Of a stretch of DNA of 5,110 nt, positions 1 through 5,110 are shown piece after piece. Within the stretch, counting starts at the first letter, position 1. Every line of letters starts with the position of its first letter. Position numbers and translations under genes: made by a program. Source of the DNA: Anaerolineaceae bacterium UBA700 (GTDB lineage Bacteria; Chloroflexota; Anaerolineae; Anaerolineales; Anaerolineaceae); the NCBI GenBank assembly GCA_002298885.1, contig DBMK01000096.1, positions 1-5,110 of the forward strand, in the 5' to 3' direction. Below the pieces are notes generated by a model that saw nothing but the letters and a program-made list of their open reading frames with translations, was not told where the DNA came from and ran no database searches.

Positions 1-17
1 CGCACACCAGCCATAAA

Positions 18-1367
18 CTAATTCCCGGTTTGGGATTTGGCGCAGATCTGCTCGCTGGGTTTGATGATGCTCATGATTGTGTCGTCGTTGGCAAAACCCT
101 GGCGGATTTGCTGCATGATTGGGATGGCATCCTGGCATCTGGGGGCAGATGGCTGATCCATAGCAGCCAGGACGGAGGCATAGGTGTAGTAATAAACGAC
201 CGTGTTGGCGCTCAAGGGCAGGCCGGTGATGACGTGCGCCGGGCTGGTTGCGCTATCCTTGCAGACGTCGCCGGCGCGCACCTCGCACGAAGTTTGCGCG
301 TCGCAGCCGGTGACGGCGCATTTTAGAGCCGGGATGGAGCCCTCGTAGTTGCGCGATTTGAAGTAAACCAGGCCCAGCGAGCCATAGACATCCGGATTGT
401 CTGGATTGCGGTTCAGGGCGGCGCGCACATTAAGCGCTGCGGCGAAAAATTCGCCTTTGTCGACGTAGGTTTTTCCGATAGCCATGTAAGGAATCGGGTC
501 GGCCAGATTCAGGCGGTTGTTGATGACCACGGCTTTAGTGAAATAATCCAGGGCCACGTCGAGCTGTCGCAGGACGCGATAGTTATAGCCGATGTATACG
601 TAAAGAAAGGTAAGGTTCGGAGTAATATCTACCGCTTTCTGGTACTGCTTGATGGCTTCGTTATAATTACCCAGGCTCTCCTGGACTACGGCGTTTACCC
701 GGTACACATCCATCAACGGCTCGTTTTTATCGAGGGCGATCTGGATCTCCTTCTCGGCCTGGTCCCATTTCTGCTGGTCGACCAGGATTTCGGCGTAATA
801 AGCGTAAGCCAGCGTGTTATTTGCGTCGAGTTGAAGGGCACGCAGCGCCTCCTGCTCGCCCTGGGTGAACAACTGCTGCGATTGGTCGCCAGCCAGGACC
901 GGGTTTGCAGACCAATCCAGCACAAAGGATTTGATGGCGTGAGCCATGCTGTCGTCGTCGGCCAGTCCGACTGCTGTATTGATGGAAGTCAGCGCCTCCT
1001 GCAGTCGGTTTCGCCGGTCGGCGTCGGTCGACAGGGTGGCTGAGGAATAAGCCTGGATGCGAGCCAGCTCGGACCACAACTGGACGTTCTTGGGGTCGTC
1101 GAGGGTAGCCTTTTTGTAGGCATCGATGGCCGCGATCATGTTACCAGCGTTGAACTGGGTTTCCCCTTCCAACGCGTAGGAGGACGAAGTGCGCGTTGGG
1201 ATGGGGGTGTCTTCGAACGGCGACTTGATCTCTTTGGAGAACACGCCGCGCAGGACGAAGACGCTGCCGGTCACCAGGATCAGCAGAACGAGCAGGATAA
1301 TTGAATTTGAGCTACGTGGCCGCCGGAAGTTGGGCTGGCGGCCGGTGAGCTGGAAGGATTCTTTCAT
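18..1367 (-). CDS. Membrane-anchored TPR-repeat protein with cysteine-rich C-terminal module (second gene of pair)
   Basis: A complete 449-residue protein of unknown specific role, probably a scaffold for protein-protein contacts outside the cytoplasmic membrane. A basic N-terminus (RRPR near 15-18) precedes one hydrophobic helix at about 22-40, so it should be a signal anchor with the rest outside. Residues 63-352 hold about eight TPR-like units, with typical pieces such as NYNEAIKQYQKAVDITP (234-250) and VYGSLGLVYFKSRNYEGSIPAL (327-348). After the last unit comes a cysteine cluster (C350, C355, C361, C369), then a segment (about 380-442) with VYYYTYASVLA and C411/C442. That last segment is shared with the upstream paralogue. 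The ATG overlaps the upstream gene's stop as ATGA and has no clear Shine-Dalgarno of its own, so coupled translation is likely. TPR assignment is secure; the function is unknown. Confidence 0.9.
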   Translation of the reverse strand: MKESFQLTGRQPNFRRPRSSNSIILLVLLILVTGSVFVLRGVFSKEIKSPFEDTPIPTRTSSSYALEGETQFNAGNMIAAIDAYKKATLDDPKNVQLWSELARIQAYSSATLSTDADRRNRLQEALTSINTAVGLADDDSMAHAIKSFVLDWSANPVLAGDQSQQLFTQGEQEALRALQLDANNTLAYAYYAEILVDQQKWDQAEKEIQIALDKNEPLMDVYRVNAVVQESLGNYNEAIKQYQKAVDITPNLTFLYVYIGYNYRVLRQLDVALDYFTKAVVINNRLNLADPIPYMAIGKTYVDKGEFFAAALNVRAALNRNPDNPDVYGSLGLVYFKSRNYEGSIPALKCAVTGCDAQTSCEVRAGDVCKDSATSPAHVITGLPLSANTVVYYYTYASVLAAMDQPSAPRCQDAIPIMQQIRQGFANDDTIMSIIKPSEQICAKSQTGN

Positions 1368-2596
1368 GGCTTTTTGGTAGGGGCTGGCTGTGTACCATTA
1401 ACCGCCGGCTTGGTGGGGGTAGACGTCCCATTGATCAACTGCTGGCAGATTTTGGGCATTTCCTGGGCGTTGTAGACTGAGGTTTCGTCGTTGGGGACCA
1501 CCTGTTGGATCATTTGGGAAATCTGGAGCGCCTCTCCGCAGGTGCCGGGCAGGCCGGACCGGGCGAGCGCCAGGCCGTATTTATAATAATATTCCATAAC
1601 GCGGTTATTGTAATCCAGCGGGATACCCTGGATGGCGGCGCCGTCGGGAGTAGCGCCGCCTTTGATGGCCAGTTTGAGGGCATCGATGGCTTGACTGTAC
1701 TGCTTGTTTCCGTAATAAGCGACGCCCAGGTTGCCGTACAGGTAGGGATCGTTGCCAGATACTTTAATGGCCGCGGCGGCGTACTGGATTGCCTTCGCAT
1801 AGTCACCACTTTGCAGATAGGTGCGCGAGATGTATGTGTTGGCGAGCGGATCGAAGGGGTTCAGCGCATTGGCCCGGTTAAATTCTTCGATGGCCTTCGG
1901 GAGCTGCTGTAAAAAGCGGTAATCTAATCCCAAGGCCAGGTGCAGGTCGGAGATATTCGGGTTGATTGCAATTGCTGCCACGTATTCGTTGGCTGCTTCT
2001 TCATAATTGGCGGTTGCGTCCAGGATTACGCCGCGCGCCTTGTGTGTCTCCATCACATTCGGGTTGAGGTCCAGCGCTTTGCGGGAGTAGGAGGTGGCCT
2101 TATCCAGGGCGCCGAGATCGTTCTTCCCGTCGTTAATTTCCATAGCCAGGACTTCGGTGTAATAGGCGTAAGCGATGGCATTATTCGCATCCAGGGTGAG
2201 CGCTTTGTCCAGTGCGCCCTCAGCACCCAGGTAATCGGCCTGGTTGCCAAGGATGTAGCCGCGCATGGCTTCGGCCAGTGAATTATTGGCGTTGAGCATC
2301 AAGGCGGTTTCGATATTGGTCTTGGCATCCTTAAAGTTGCCGGTGTAGATTTGCAGGCGGGCAAGGTTGACGTAAATGGCCGGGTTCTTCGGGTCGGCGA
2401 TGACAGCCTGCCCGTAGACCTGGATGGCCTGGGTAAATTTGCCCTGGCTGGCCAGGGATTCGGCGTTGGCTACATAAGATTGCGGGGCGGTGGTTGCGGT
2501 GTTGGTGGGGATGAAGAGCGGGGGGGTGGTTGGTACGACGACCAGGCTGAAATACGCGCCGGCGCCGGCCAGGACGAGCAAAATCAGAAGCCGCAT
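1364..2596 (-). CDS. Membrane-anchored TPR-repeat protein (first gene of pair)
   Basis: A 410-residue TPR protein, paralogous to the gene that follows it. I chose the ATG at 2596 because AAAGGAG lies 8 nt before it. The frame stays open to ATG 2626 and ATG 2653, but neither has a ribosome site and the extra residues fall in AT-rich promoter-like DNA. The protein starts with a hydrophobic anchor (about 2-21), followed by a Pro/Thr-rich linker (22-38). About eight TPR units cover 38-313, with repeated endings of the type LDANN or LNPN. A C-terminal module (about 323-386) contains GIPLDYNNRVMEYYYKYGLALA and C353/C384. The tail 390-410 is Thr/Pro-rich and ends KKP, suggesting a flexible surface-exposed end. 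The role is probably assembly or binding outside the membrane; no catalytic motif is visible and the partner is unknown. Confidence 0.88.
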   Translation of the reverse strand: MRLLILLVLAGAGAYFSLVVVPTTPPLFIPTNTATTAPQSYVANAESLASQGKFTQAIQVYGQAVIADPKNPAIYVNLARLQIYTGNFKDAKTNIETALMLNANNSLAEAMRGYILGNQADYLGAEGALDKALTLDANNAIAYAYYTEVLAMEINDGKNDLGALDKATSYSRKALDLNPNVMETHKARGVILDATANYEEAANEYVAAIAINPNISDLHLALGLDYRFLQQLPKAIEEFNRANALNPFDPLANTYISRTYLQSGDYAKAIQYAAAAIKVSGNDPYLYGNLGVAYYGNKQYSQAIDALKLAIKGGATPDGAAIQGIPLDYNNRVMEYYYKYGLALARSGLPGTCGEALQISQMIQQVVPNDETSVYNAQEMPKICQQLINGTSTPTKPAVNGTQPAPTKKP

Positions 2597-2604
2597 TGGA
2601 TTGG

Positions 2605-2611
2605 CTCCTTT
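2605..2611 (-). promoter_or_regulatory. Ribosome binding site deciding the start of the first TPR gene
   Basis: On the minus strand this reads AAAGGAG, eight bases before the ATG at 2596. It is the only strong Shine-Dalgarno near the three possible in-frame ATGs (2653, 2626, 2596) and therefore supports the shortest form, whose N-terminus begins directly with the hydrophobic anchor. Confidence 0.75.
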
Positions 2612-2698
2612 TTTGCGCCTTGTCATGTTAAATTTACTACCACGGAGATACATAAATTTATATTACCAAAGTCTTTCAACCCCCGCAAGGATCGGTAG

Positions 2699-2704
2699 TA
2701 GAAT
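2699..2704 (+). promoter_or_regulatory. Possible -10 element for leaderless trmD transcription
   Basis: TAGAAT matches the TATAAT consensus at five of six positions and ends 6 nt before the trmD ATG. Transcription would then start at or next to the start codon. No Shine-Dalgarno is seen at a usable distance (AAGGA at 2687-2691 is too far away), which fits a leaderless message. The upstream TTCAAC (2675-2680, spacer 18) is only a weak -35. Confidence 0.35.
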
Positions 2705-2710
2705 TTTAAC

Positions 2711-3466
2711 ATGCGTTTCGATGTCTTTTCCCTGTTCCCGGCGGCGCTCAGACCCTACCTCGAAGTCAGCATTTTACAGCGGGCGATCGAAAACGGCCTG
2801 GTCCAGGTAGAACTGCACGACATCCGGGCATGGACGACGGACCGGCATCACGTGACCGACGATACGCCATACGGCGGCGGGGGCGGCATGGTGATGAAAA
2901 CTGGACCGGTATTCAAGGCGGTTGAAGAGGTGCTCGGCGCACCTCCTGCGTGCCCGCTGGTCCTGCTGACACCGCAAGGCAGGGTGTTCAACCAGCAGAT
3001 TGCCCGCGAGCTGGCGGAATACCCTAGGTTGGGGCTTCTCTGCGGGCGATACGAGGGCGTCGACGAGCGCATCCGCCAGCACCTGGTGACGGACGAGCTT
3101 TCGATTGGAGATTACGTTCTTACCGGAGGCGAGCTGCCGGCGCTGGTGGTGATCGACGCTGTGGCGCGTTTCATCCCGGGGGTGCTTGGGGATCCGGATG
3201 GGGCTATGGATGATTCGCACGCCAGCGGGCTGTTGGAATATCCGCATTACACCCGCCCGGTTGAGTTCCGCAACTGGCGCGTGCCCGACGTGCTGCTTTC
3301 GGGCAACCATGCCGAAATCAATAAGTGGCGCCGCCGGCAGGCGCTCCTGCGCACCCTGGCTCGCCGCCCCGACATGCTCGCAAAAGCCGACCTCAGCGAT
3401 GAGGACCGCAAGTTTCTTTCAAAGAACAAGAACGAAACCACGAATTACACGAATGGGAACGAATAA
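2711..3466 (+). CDS. trmD: tRNA (guanine37-N1)-methyltransferase TrmD
   Basis: TrmD uses S-adenosylmethionine to methylate N1 of guanine 37, next to the anticodon of tRNAs that have G36, which prevents +1 frameshifting; it is a cytoplasmic SPOUT-family dimer. The 251-residue product has the normal family length and all hallmarks: [10 protein letters not shown] start, PYGGGGGM (53-60), LLTPQG (85-90), [12 protein letters not shown] (110-121) and [11 protein letters not shown] (131-141), which form the trefoil-knot cofactor site. R153 and D168 match the catalytic Arg and Asp of the E. coli enzyme by motif position. The C-terminal tRNA-binding part has PHYTRP (178-183) and [17 protein letters not shown] (194-210). 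The gene lies outside the common rpsP-rimM-trmD-rplS order, at least on both visible sides. The last nine residues (TTNYTNGNE) are encoded by an intergenic repeat and are probably dispensable. Confidence 0.98.
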   Translation: MRFDVFSLFPAALRPYLEVSILQRAIENGLVQVELHDIRAWTTDRHHVTDDTPYGGGGGMVMKTGPVFKAVEEVLGAPPACPLVLLTPQGRVFNQQIARELAEYPRLGLLCGRYEGVDERIRQHLVTDELSIGDYVLTGGELPALVVIDAVARFIPGVLGDPDGAMDDSHASGLLEYPHYTRPVEFRNWRVPDVLLSGNHAEINKWRRRQALLRTLARRPDMLAKADLSDEDRKFLSKNKNETTNYTNGNE

Positions 3467-3470
3467 GCAC
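3438..3470 (+). repeat. Outer 33-bp repeat, left copy, overlapping the end of trmD
   Basis: It begins CCACGAATTACACGAAT and contains ACGAAT three times. The reverse complement of 3745-3777 matches it at 27 of 33 positions, so the two copies face each other across the spacer. It encodes the last nine residues of TrmD and includes its TAA stop (3464-3466). I recall similar CACGAAT-type repeats scattered between genes in environmental Chloroflexota; this was not checked. Confidence 0.75.
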
Positions 3471-3489
3471 TAATAATATAAAGAAATAT

Positions 3490-3495
3490 ATTTAA
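3490..3495 (+). repeat. Possible target-site duplication, left copy (ATTTAA)
   Basis: ATTTAA directly precedes the left terminal inverted repeat, and the same six bases directly follow the right one at 3725-3730. The placement is exact, but the motif is AT-rich in AT-rich surroundings, so chance cannot be excluded. Confidence 0.4.
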
Positions 3496-3519
3496 TCTGG
3501 CTACCTGACAGTTTCAAAA
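3496..3519 (+). repeat. Left terminal inverted repeat
   Basis: The central part reads GCTACCTGACAGTTT. It matches the reverse complement of 3701-3724 at 20 of 24 positions, including an unbroken run of ten bases, CTGACAGTTT. Confidence 0.7.
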
Positions 3520-3561
3520 CAAGGTTGAATTGGTCATCGTTCTTATGCCATTTGAGATTTC

Positions 3562-3584
3562 GCCTGAGGCTCAAGCCATCAGGC
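3562..3584 (+). repeat. Bulged hairpin H1
   Basis: GCCTGA (3562-3567) pairs with TCAGGC (3579-3584). GGC then pairs with GCC around a loop of four, with A3578 left as a one-base bulge on the 3' side. It resembles REP-type hairpins and is an inverted relative of H4 at 3667-3689. Confidence 0.7.
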
Positions 3585-3590
3585 TAGGTG

Positions 3591-3618
3591 AATCAAGCCC
3601 GATAAATCGGGCTTGATT
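3591..3618 (+). repeat. Perfect 12-bp hairpin H2
   Basis: AATCAAGCCCGA (3591-3602) is followed by TAAA and its exact reverse complement TCGGGCTTGATT (3607-3618). It is the strongest stem in the window. No T-run follows, so it is not a standard intrinsic terminator. Confidence 0.85.
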
Positions 3619-3637
3619 AGGCCAAAAGTCGAATAAT

Positions 3638-3655
3638 AACCTGCTTCAGCAGGTT
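3638..3655 (+). repeat. Short hairpin H3
   Basis: AACCTGC pairs with GCAGGTT around a TTCA loop, a perfect 7-bp stem. The AACCTGCTTCAGCAGGTT form resembles a palindrome I recall as common in intergenic repeats of Cyanobacteria and Chloroflexota (memory only). Confidence 0.7.
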
Positions 3656-3666
3656 TGAGCTTGTTA

Positions 3667-3689
3667 GCCTGGCGGCTTTAGCCCCAGGC
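3667..3689 (+). repeat. Bulged hairpin H4
   Basis: GCCTGG (3667-3672) pairs with CCAGGC (3684-3689), and GGCT (3674-3677) with AGCC (3680-3683), leaving C3673 as a one-base bulge on the 5' side. Its reverse complement matches H1 at 19 of 23 positions. Confidence 0.7.
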
Positions 3690-3700
3690 GGGGTGTGAAA

Positions 3701-3724
3701 TTGTCAAACTGTCAGATAGCTAGA
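3701..3724 (-). repeat. Right terminal inverted repeat
   Basis: Partner of 3496-3519, read on the minus strand with the core GCTATCTGACAGTTT. Four mismatches in 24 positions suggest that the element is not very recent. Confidence 0.7.
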
Positions 3725-3730
3725 ATTTAA
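3725..3730 (+). repeat. Possible target-site duplication, right copy (ATTTAA)
   Basis: Same six bases as 3490-3495, directly next to the right terminal inverted repeat. If T3496 is counted outside the element, the direct repeat extends to seven bases (ATTTAAT), so the exact border is ambiguous. Confidence 0.4.
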
Positions 3731-3744
3731 TAAATTGATTTTTC

Positions 3745-3777
3745 GTGGCAATTCGTTCCAATTCGTGAAATTTGTGG
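3745..3777 (-). repeat. Outer 33-bp repeat, right copy, in the MFS gene leader
   Basis: On the minus strand it begins CCACAAATTTCACGAATTGG and matches 3438-3470 at 27 of 33 positions. It ends 12 bases before the Shine-Dalgarno of the MFS gene, so it would lie in that gene's 5' leader if transcription starts upstream. Confidence 0.75.
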
Positions 3778-3789
3778 AAAAATTCTTCT

Positions 3790-3796
3790 GGGAGGG
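3790..3796 (+). promoter_or_regulatory. Ribosome binding site of the MFS transporter gene
   Basis: GGGAGGG with a GGAGG core lies 7 bases before ATG 3804, a strong site that fixes this start. No convincing -35/-10 pair could be placed between the element and this site. Confidence 0.75.
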
Positions 3797-3803
3797 ATAG
3801 ATT

Positions 3804-5072
3804 ATGAAGTTTAACTACGGCAAGATCTTCCTGCTTGGGTTCGGTTTCTTCGGGGTGAGCGTGATTTGGGGGGTGTACAACGGATTTGTGCCCATCTTTC
3901 TGGCCAACAAATTCAACCTCGATCCGGTGTTCATTGGCTTCTTCATGACCCTGGACAACATTGCGGCCTTGTTCATCCAACCGCCGGTGGGCGCCTGGTC
4001 GGACCGGCTGCGTACCCCCATCGGTCGGCGCATTCCATTCATCTTGATCGGAGCGCCCATCGGGGCGTTGGCCTTCGGCTTGATCCCCATCGCCAGCGTC
4101 CTGCCTCTGTTCGTGGCCTGCACCAGCACGCTGTTGCTTTCGATGGCCTTCTGGCGCACGCCAGTGGTGGCCTTGATGCCGGACATTACTCCTTCGCAAT
4201 ATCGCTCGCAGGCCAACGGCATCATCAATTTCATGGGCGGAGTGGGCGCCATTATCGCCTTCCTGGGCGGTTCAAAGTTGTATGACATCAACCACGCTTA
4301 CCCTTTCTGGCTCGGCTCGGTGCTGGTCATCCTGGCGAGCCTGTTGGTCTTTGCTTTTATTAAAGAGCCCAAGGTTTACGTCGACGAGAACGAAGAAAAG
4401 CCCTCGATGTTAAAAAGCCTGCGCGAAGTGATTTCGGACAAAGATAAAAGCGCCTTATCAATTCTCCTGGCTATTTTCTTCTGGTTTGTTGCCTATTCGG
4501 CCGTGGAAGCGTTCTTTTCCCTGTATGCGATCAACCGGCTGGGACTGGCTGAATCGGAGGGGCCGCGCCTCTTGGGCCAGCTTTCGTTCATATTCGTGAT
4601 CTTTGCCCTTCCGGCTGGCTACATCGGCTCGCGCATCGGGCGGCGGGTGACCATTTCGATCGGCATCCTGCTCATGTCTGCTGCTATGGTCAGCATGTAC
4701 CTGCTGCCACCGGAAACGCTCAACCAGGTGTTATTGAAACTGCCGGCCTTGGGAAACGTGCCGGTGATGGGGCTGCTGCTGATGCTGGCCGGCGCAGCCT
4801 GGGCGCTGATCAACATCAATTCGCTGCCAATGGTGGTGGACATGACCGACGTCAGCCGGGTTGGGACGTATACCGGGCTTTATTACCTGTTTTCAACCCT
4901 ATCCGCCATCGTTGGGCCCAATCTGAACGGTTTGATCATCGATCTCTCTGGGAAGAATTACAACAGCATTATGCTTGCGGCTCCTATTTTCATGCTGATT
5001 GCCCTGGTTTTAATGGTCCAGGTAAAGAAGGGCGAAGCCGCGCCCACAACGACGCCAGTATTGGAGACCTGA
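3804..5072 (+). CDS. MFS transporter, SLC45/sucrose-carrier-like, probable sugar symporter
   Basis: A 422-residue integral membrane protein with about 12 hydrophobic helices in two halves, split by a charged cytoplasmic loop at about 188-216. The first-half signature is QPPVGAWSDRLRTPIGRRIPFI (59-80, with D67, R68, R74, R75). This is the form of the MFS loop 2-3 motif seen in sucrose/H+ symporters, SLC45 and GPH-type carriers. The second half repeats it as GYIGSRIGRRVT (272-283). Other family-like stretches are RSQANGIINFMGGVGAI (134-150) and YTGLYYLFSTLSAIVGP (356-372). A cation-coupled sugar or glycoside uptake role is inferred from family resemblance; the substrate cannot be read. A probable next gene begins 25 bases after its stop, so it may be first in an operon. 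Drug export is a less likely alternative. Confidence 0.9.
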   Translation: MKFNYGKIFLLGFGFFGVSVIWGVYNGFVPIFLANKFNLDPVFIGFFMTLDNIAALFIQPPVGAWSDRLRTPIGRRIPFILIGAPIGALAFGLIPIASVLPLFVACTSTLLLSMAFWRTPVVALMPDITPSQYRSQANGIINFMGGVGAIIAFLGGSKLYDINHAYPFWLGSVLVILASLLVFAFIKEPKVYVDENEEKPSMLKSLREVISDKDKSALSILLAIFFWFVAYSAVEAFFSLYAINRLGLAESEGPRLLGQLSFIFVIFALPAGYIGSRIGRRVTISIGILLMSAAMVSMYLLPPETLNQVLLKLPALGNVPVMGLLLMLAGAAWALININSLPMVVDMTDVSRVGTYTGLYYLFSTLSAIVGPNLNGLIIDLSGKNYNSIMLAAPIFMLIALVLMVQVKKGEAAPTTTPVLET

Positions 5073-5097
5073 AAGAAAATTTTCAAGAGGAATCGTA

Positions 5098-5110
5098 GTG
5101 ACGACTTTAG
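5098..5110 (+). CDS. Start of a downstream gene, cut by the window edge
   Basis: GTG at 5098 follows AAGAGGAA (5085-5092) with 5 bases between, a good ribosome site and spacing. Only four codons (M-T-T-L) are visible, so the product cannot be named. The 25-base gap after the MFS stop, with no hairpin in it, suggests co-transcription with the transporter. Confidence 0.5.

Larger units (their letters stand above)
2597..2710. promoter_or_regulatory. Divergent intergenic control region between the TPR pair and trmD
   Basis: This 114-bp gap separates two divergent transcription units and must carry their promoters unless one is read from further away. It is AT-rich from about 2627 to 2676. On the minus strand there is a -10-like TATAAA (2662-2657), with TTGAAA 11 bases upstream, too close for a normal -35. 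On the plus strand TAGAAT (2699-2704) lies just before the trmD ATG. No operator palindrome is obvious. Assignment is by position and composition; the exact promoters are uncertain. Confidence 0.45.
3496..3724. mobile_element. MITE/BIME-like palindromic element in the trmD-MFS spacer
   Basis: A 229-bp non-coding element. Its ends are 24-bp imperfect terminal inverted repeats (3496-3519 and 3701-3724, 20/24 identical, core CTGACAGTTT). Inside are four hairpins in tandem: 3562-3584, 3591-3618, 3638-3655 and 3667-3689. It has no ORF and hence no transposase, so it would be non-autonomous if mobile. ATTTAA flanks it on both sides. It could instead be an old structured repeat not tied to transposition, or part of a larger 340-bp palindromic unit that includes the outer repeats. 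The structure is directly visible; mobility is inferred. Confidence 0.6.

Noticed and set aside
2520..2526. Run of seven G (C on the coding strand) near the 5' end of the first TPR gene as a phase-variation tract
   Set aside because: It is short and lies in a Pro/Thr linker where CCC/CCG codons explain it; one sequence shows no length variation.
2597..2653. N-terminal extension of the first TPR protein to ATG 2626 or 2653
   Set aside because: Neither upstream ATG has a ribosome site, while ATG 2596 has AAAGGAG at 8 bases. The added residues (MYLRGSKFN...) come from AT-rich non-coding DNA.
2639..2657. Third copy of the CACGAAT-type repeat in the divergent promoter region
   Set aside because: It starts ACCACG and shares a loose pattern with 3438-3456, but it needs a gap and several mismatches, which is too weak to call.
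2774..3310. Long minus-strand reading frame antisense to trmD
   Set aside because: It is the shadow of a fully conserved trmD, shows no recognisable protein motif and has Arg/His-rich composition typical of antisense frames in GC-rich DNA.
3591..3618. Strong hairpin after trmD as an intrinsic terminator
   Set aside because: The perfect stem is not followed by a T-run on either strand, and it lies about 125 bases past the stop within a group of hairpins.
3438..3777. CRISPR array
   Set aside because: The repeats are inverted pairs and different hairpins, not regularly spaced direct repeats with unique spacers.
3720..4291. Minus-strand reading frames antisense to the MFS gene
   Set aside because: They overlap a clear transporter gene, are rich in low-complexity polar residues and lack ribosome sites or domains.

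Overview
The window looks like a chromosomal segment of an uncultured bacterium, most likely an Anaerolineae-type Chloroflexota. That is my recollection of the style, not a search: membrane-anchored TPR proteins in tandem, an SLC45/sucrose-transporter-like MFS carrier, and intergenic repeats built on CACGAAT and AAGCCCGATAAATCGGGCTT-type palindromes. Coding DNA is moderately GC-rich. The two intergenic regions are clearly richer in A and T.

Layout. Minus strand, 2596 down to 18: a two-gene unit of paralogous TPR proteins, each with an N-terminal membrane anchor and an extracytoplasmic TPR domain. The genes share an ATGA stop/start overlap, so they are probably translationally coupled. Positions 2597-2710: a 114-bp divergent control region. 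Plus strand, 2711-3466: trmD, the tRNA (guanine37-N1)-methyltransferase, with all family motifs but standing apart from its usual rpsP-rimM-rplS neighbours. Positions 3467-3803: a 337-bp spacer filled by a nested palindromic element. Plus strand, 3804-5072: a 12-helix MFS carrier with sugar-transporter motifs. A further gene seems to start at GTG 5098 and runs off the window.

The spacer is the most unusual part. Going inward it has an imperfect 33-bp inverted pair (3438-3470 and 3745-3777, 27/33 identical), a possible 6-bp direct duplication ATTTAA, 24-bp terminal inverted repeats (20/24 identical) and four hairpins in a row. The first and last hairpins are inverted copies of one another with a compensatory base-pair change. 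This looks like a small non-autonomous (MITE- or BIME-like) element. The left outer repeat overlaps the 3' end of trmD and supplies the last nine residues of TrmD and its stop codon.

No new enzymatic or defence system is apparent. The genes do not form one obvious pathway: TPR scaffolds at the cell surface, one housekeeping tRNA modification gene, and a probable sugar importer that begins or belongs to another transcription unit.
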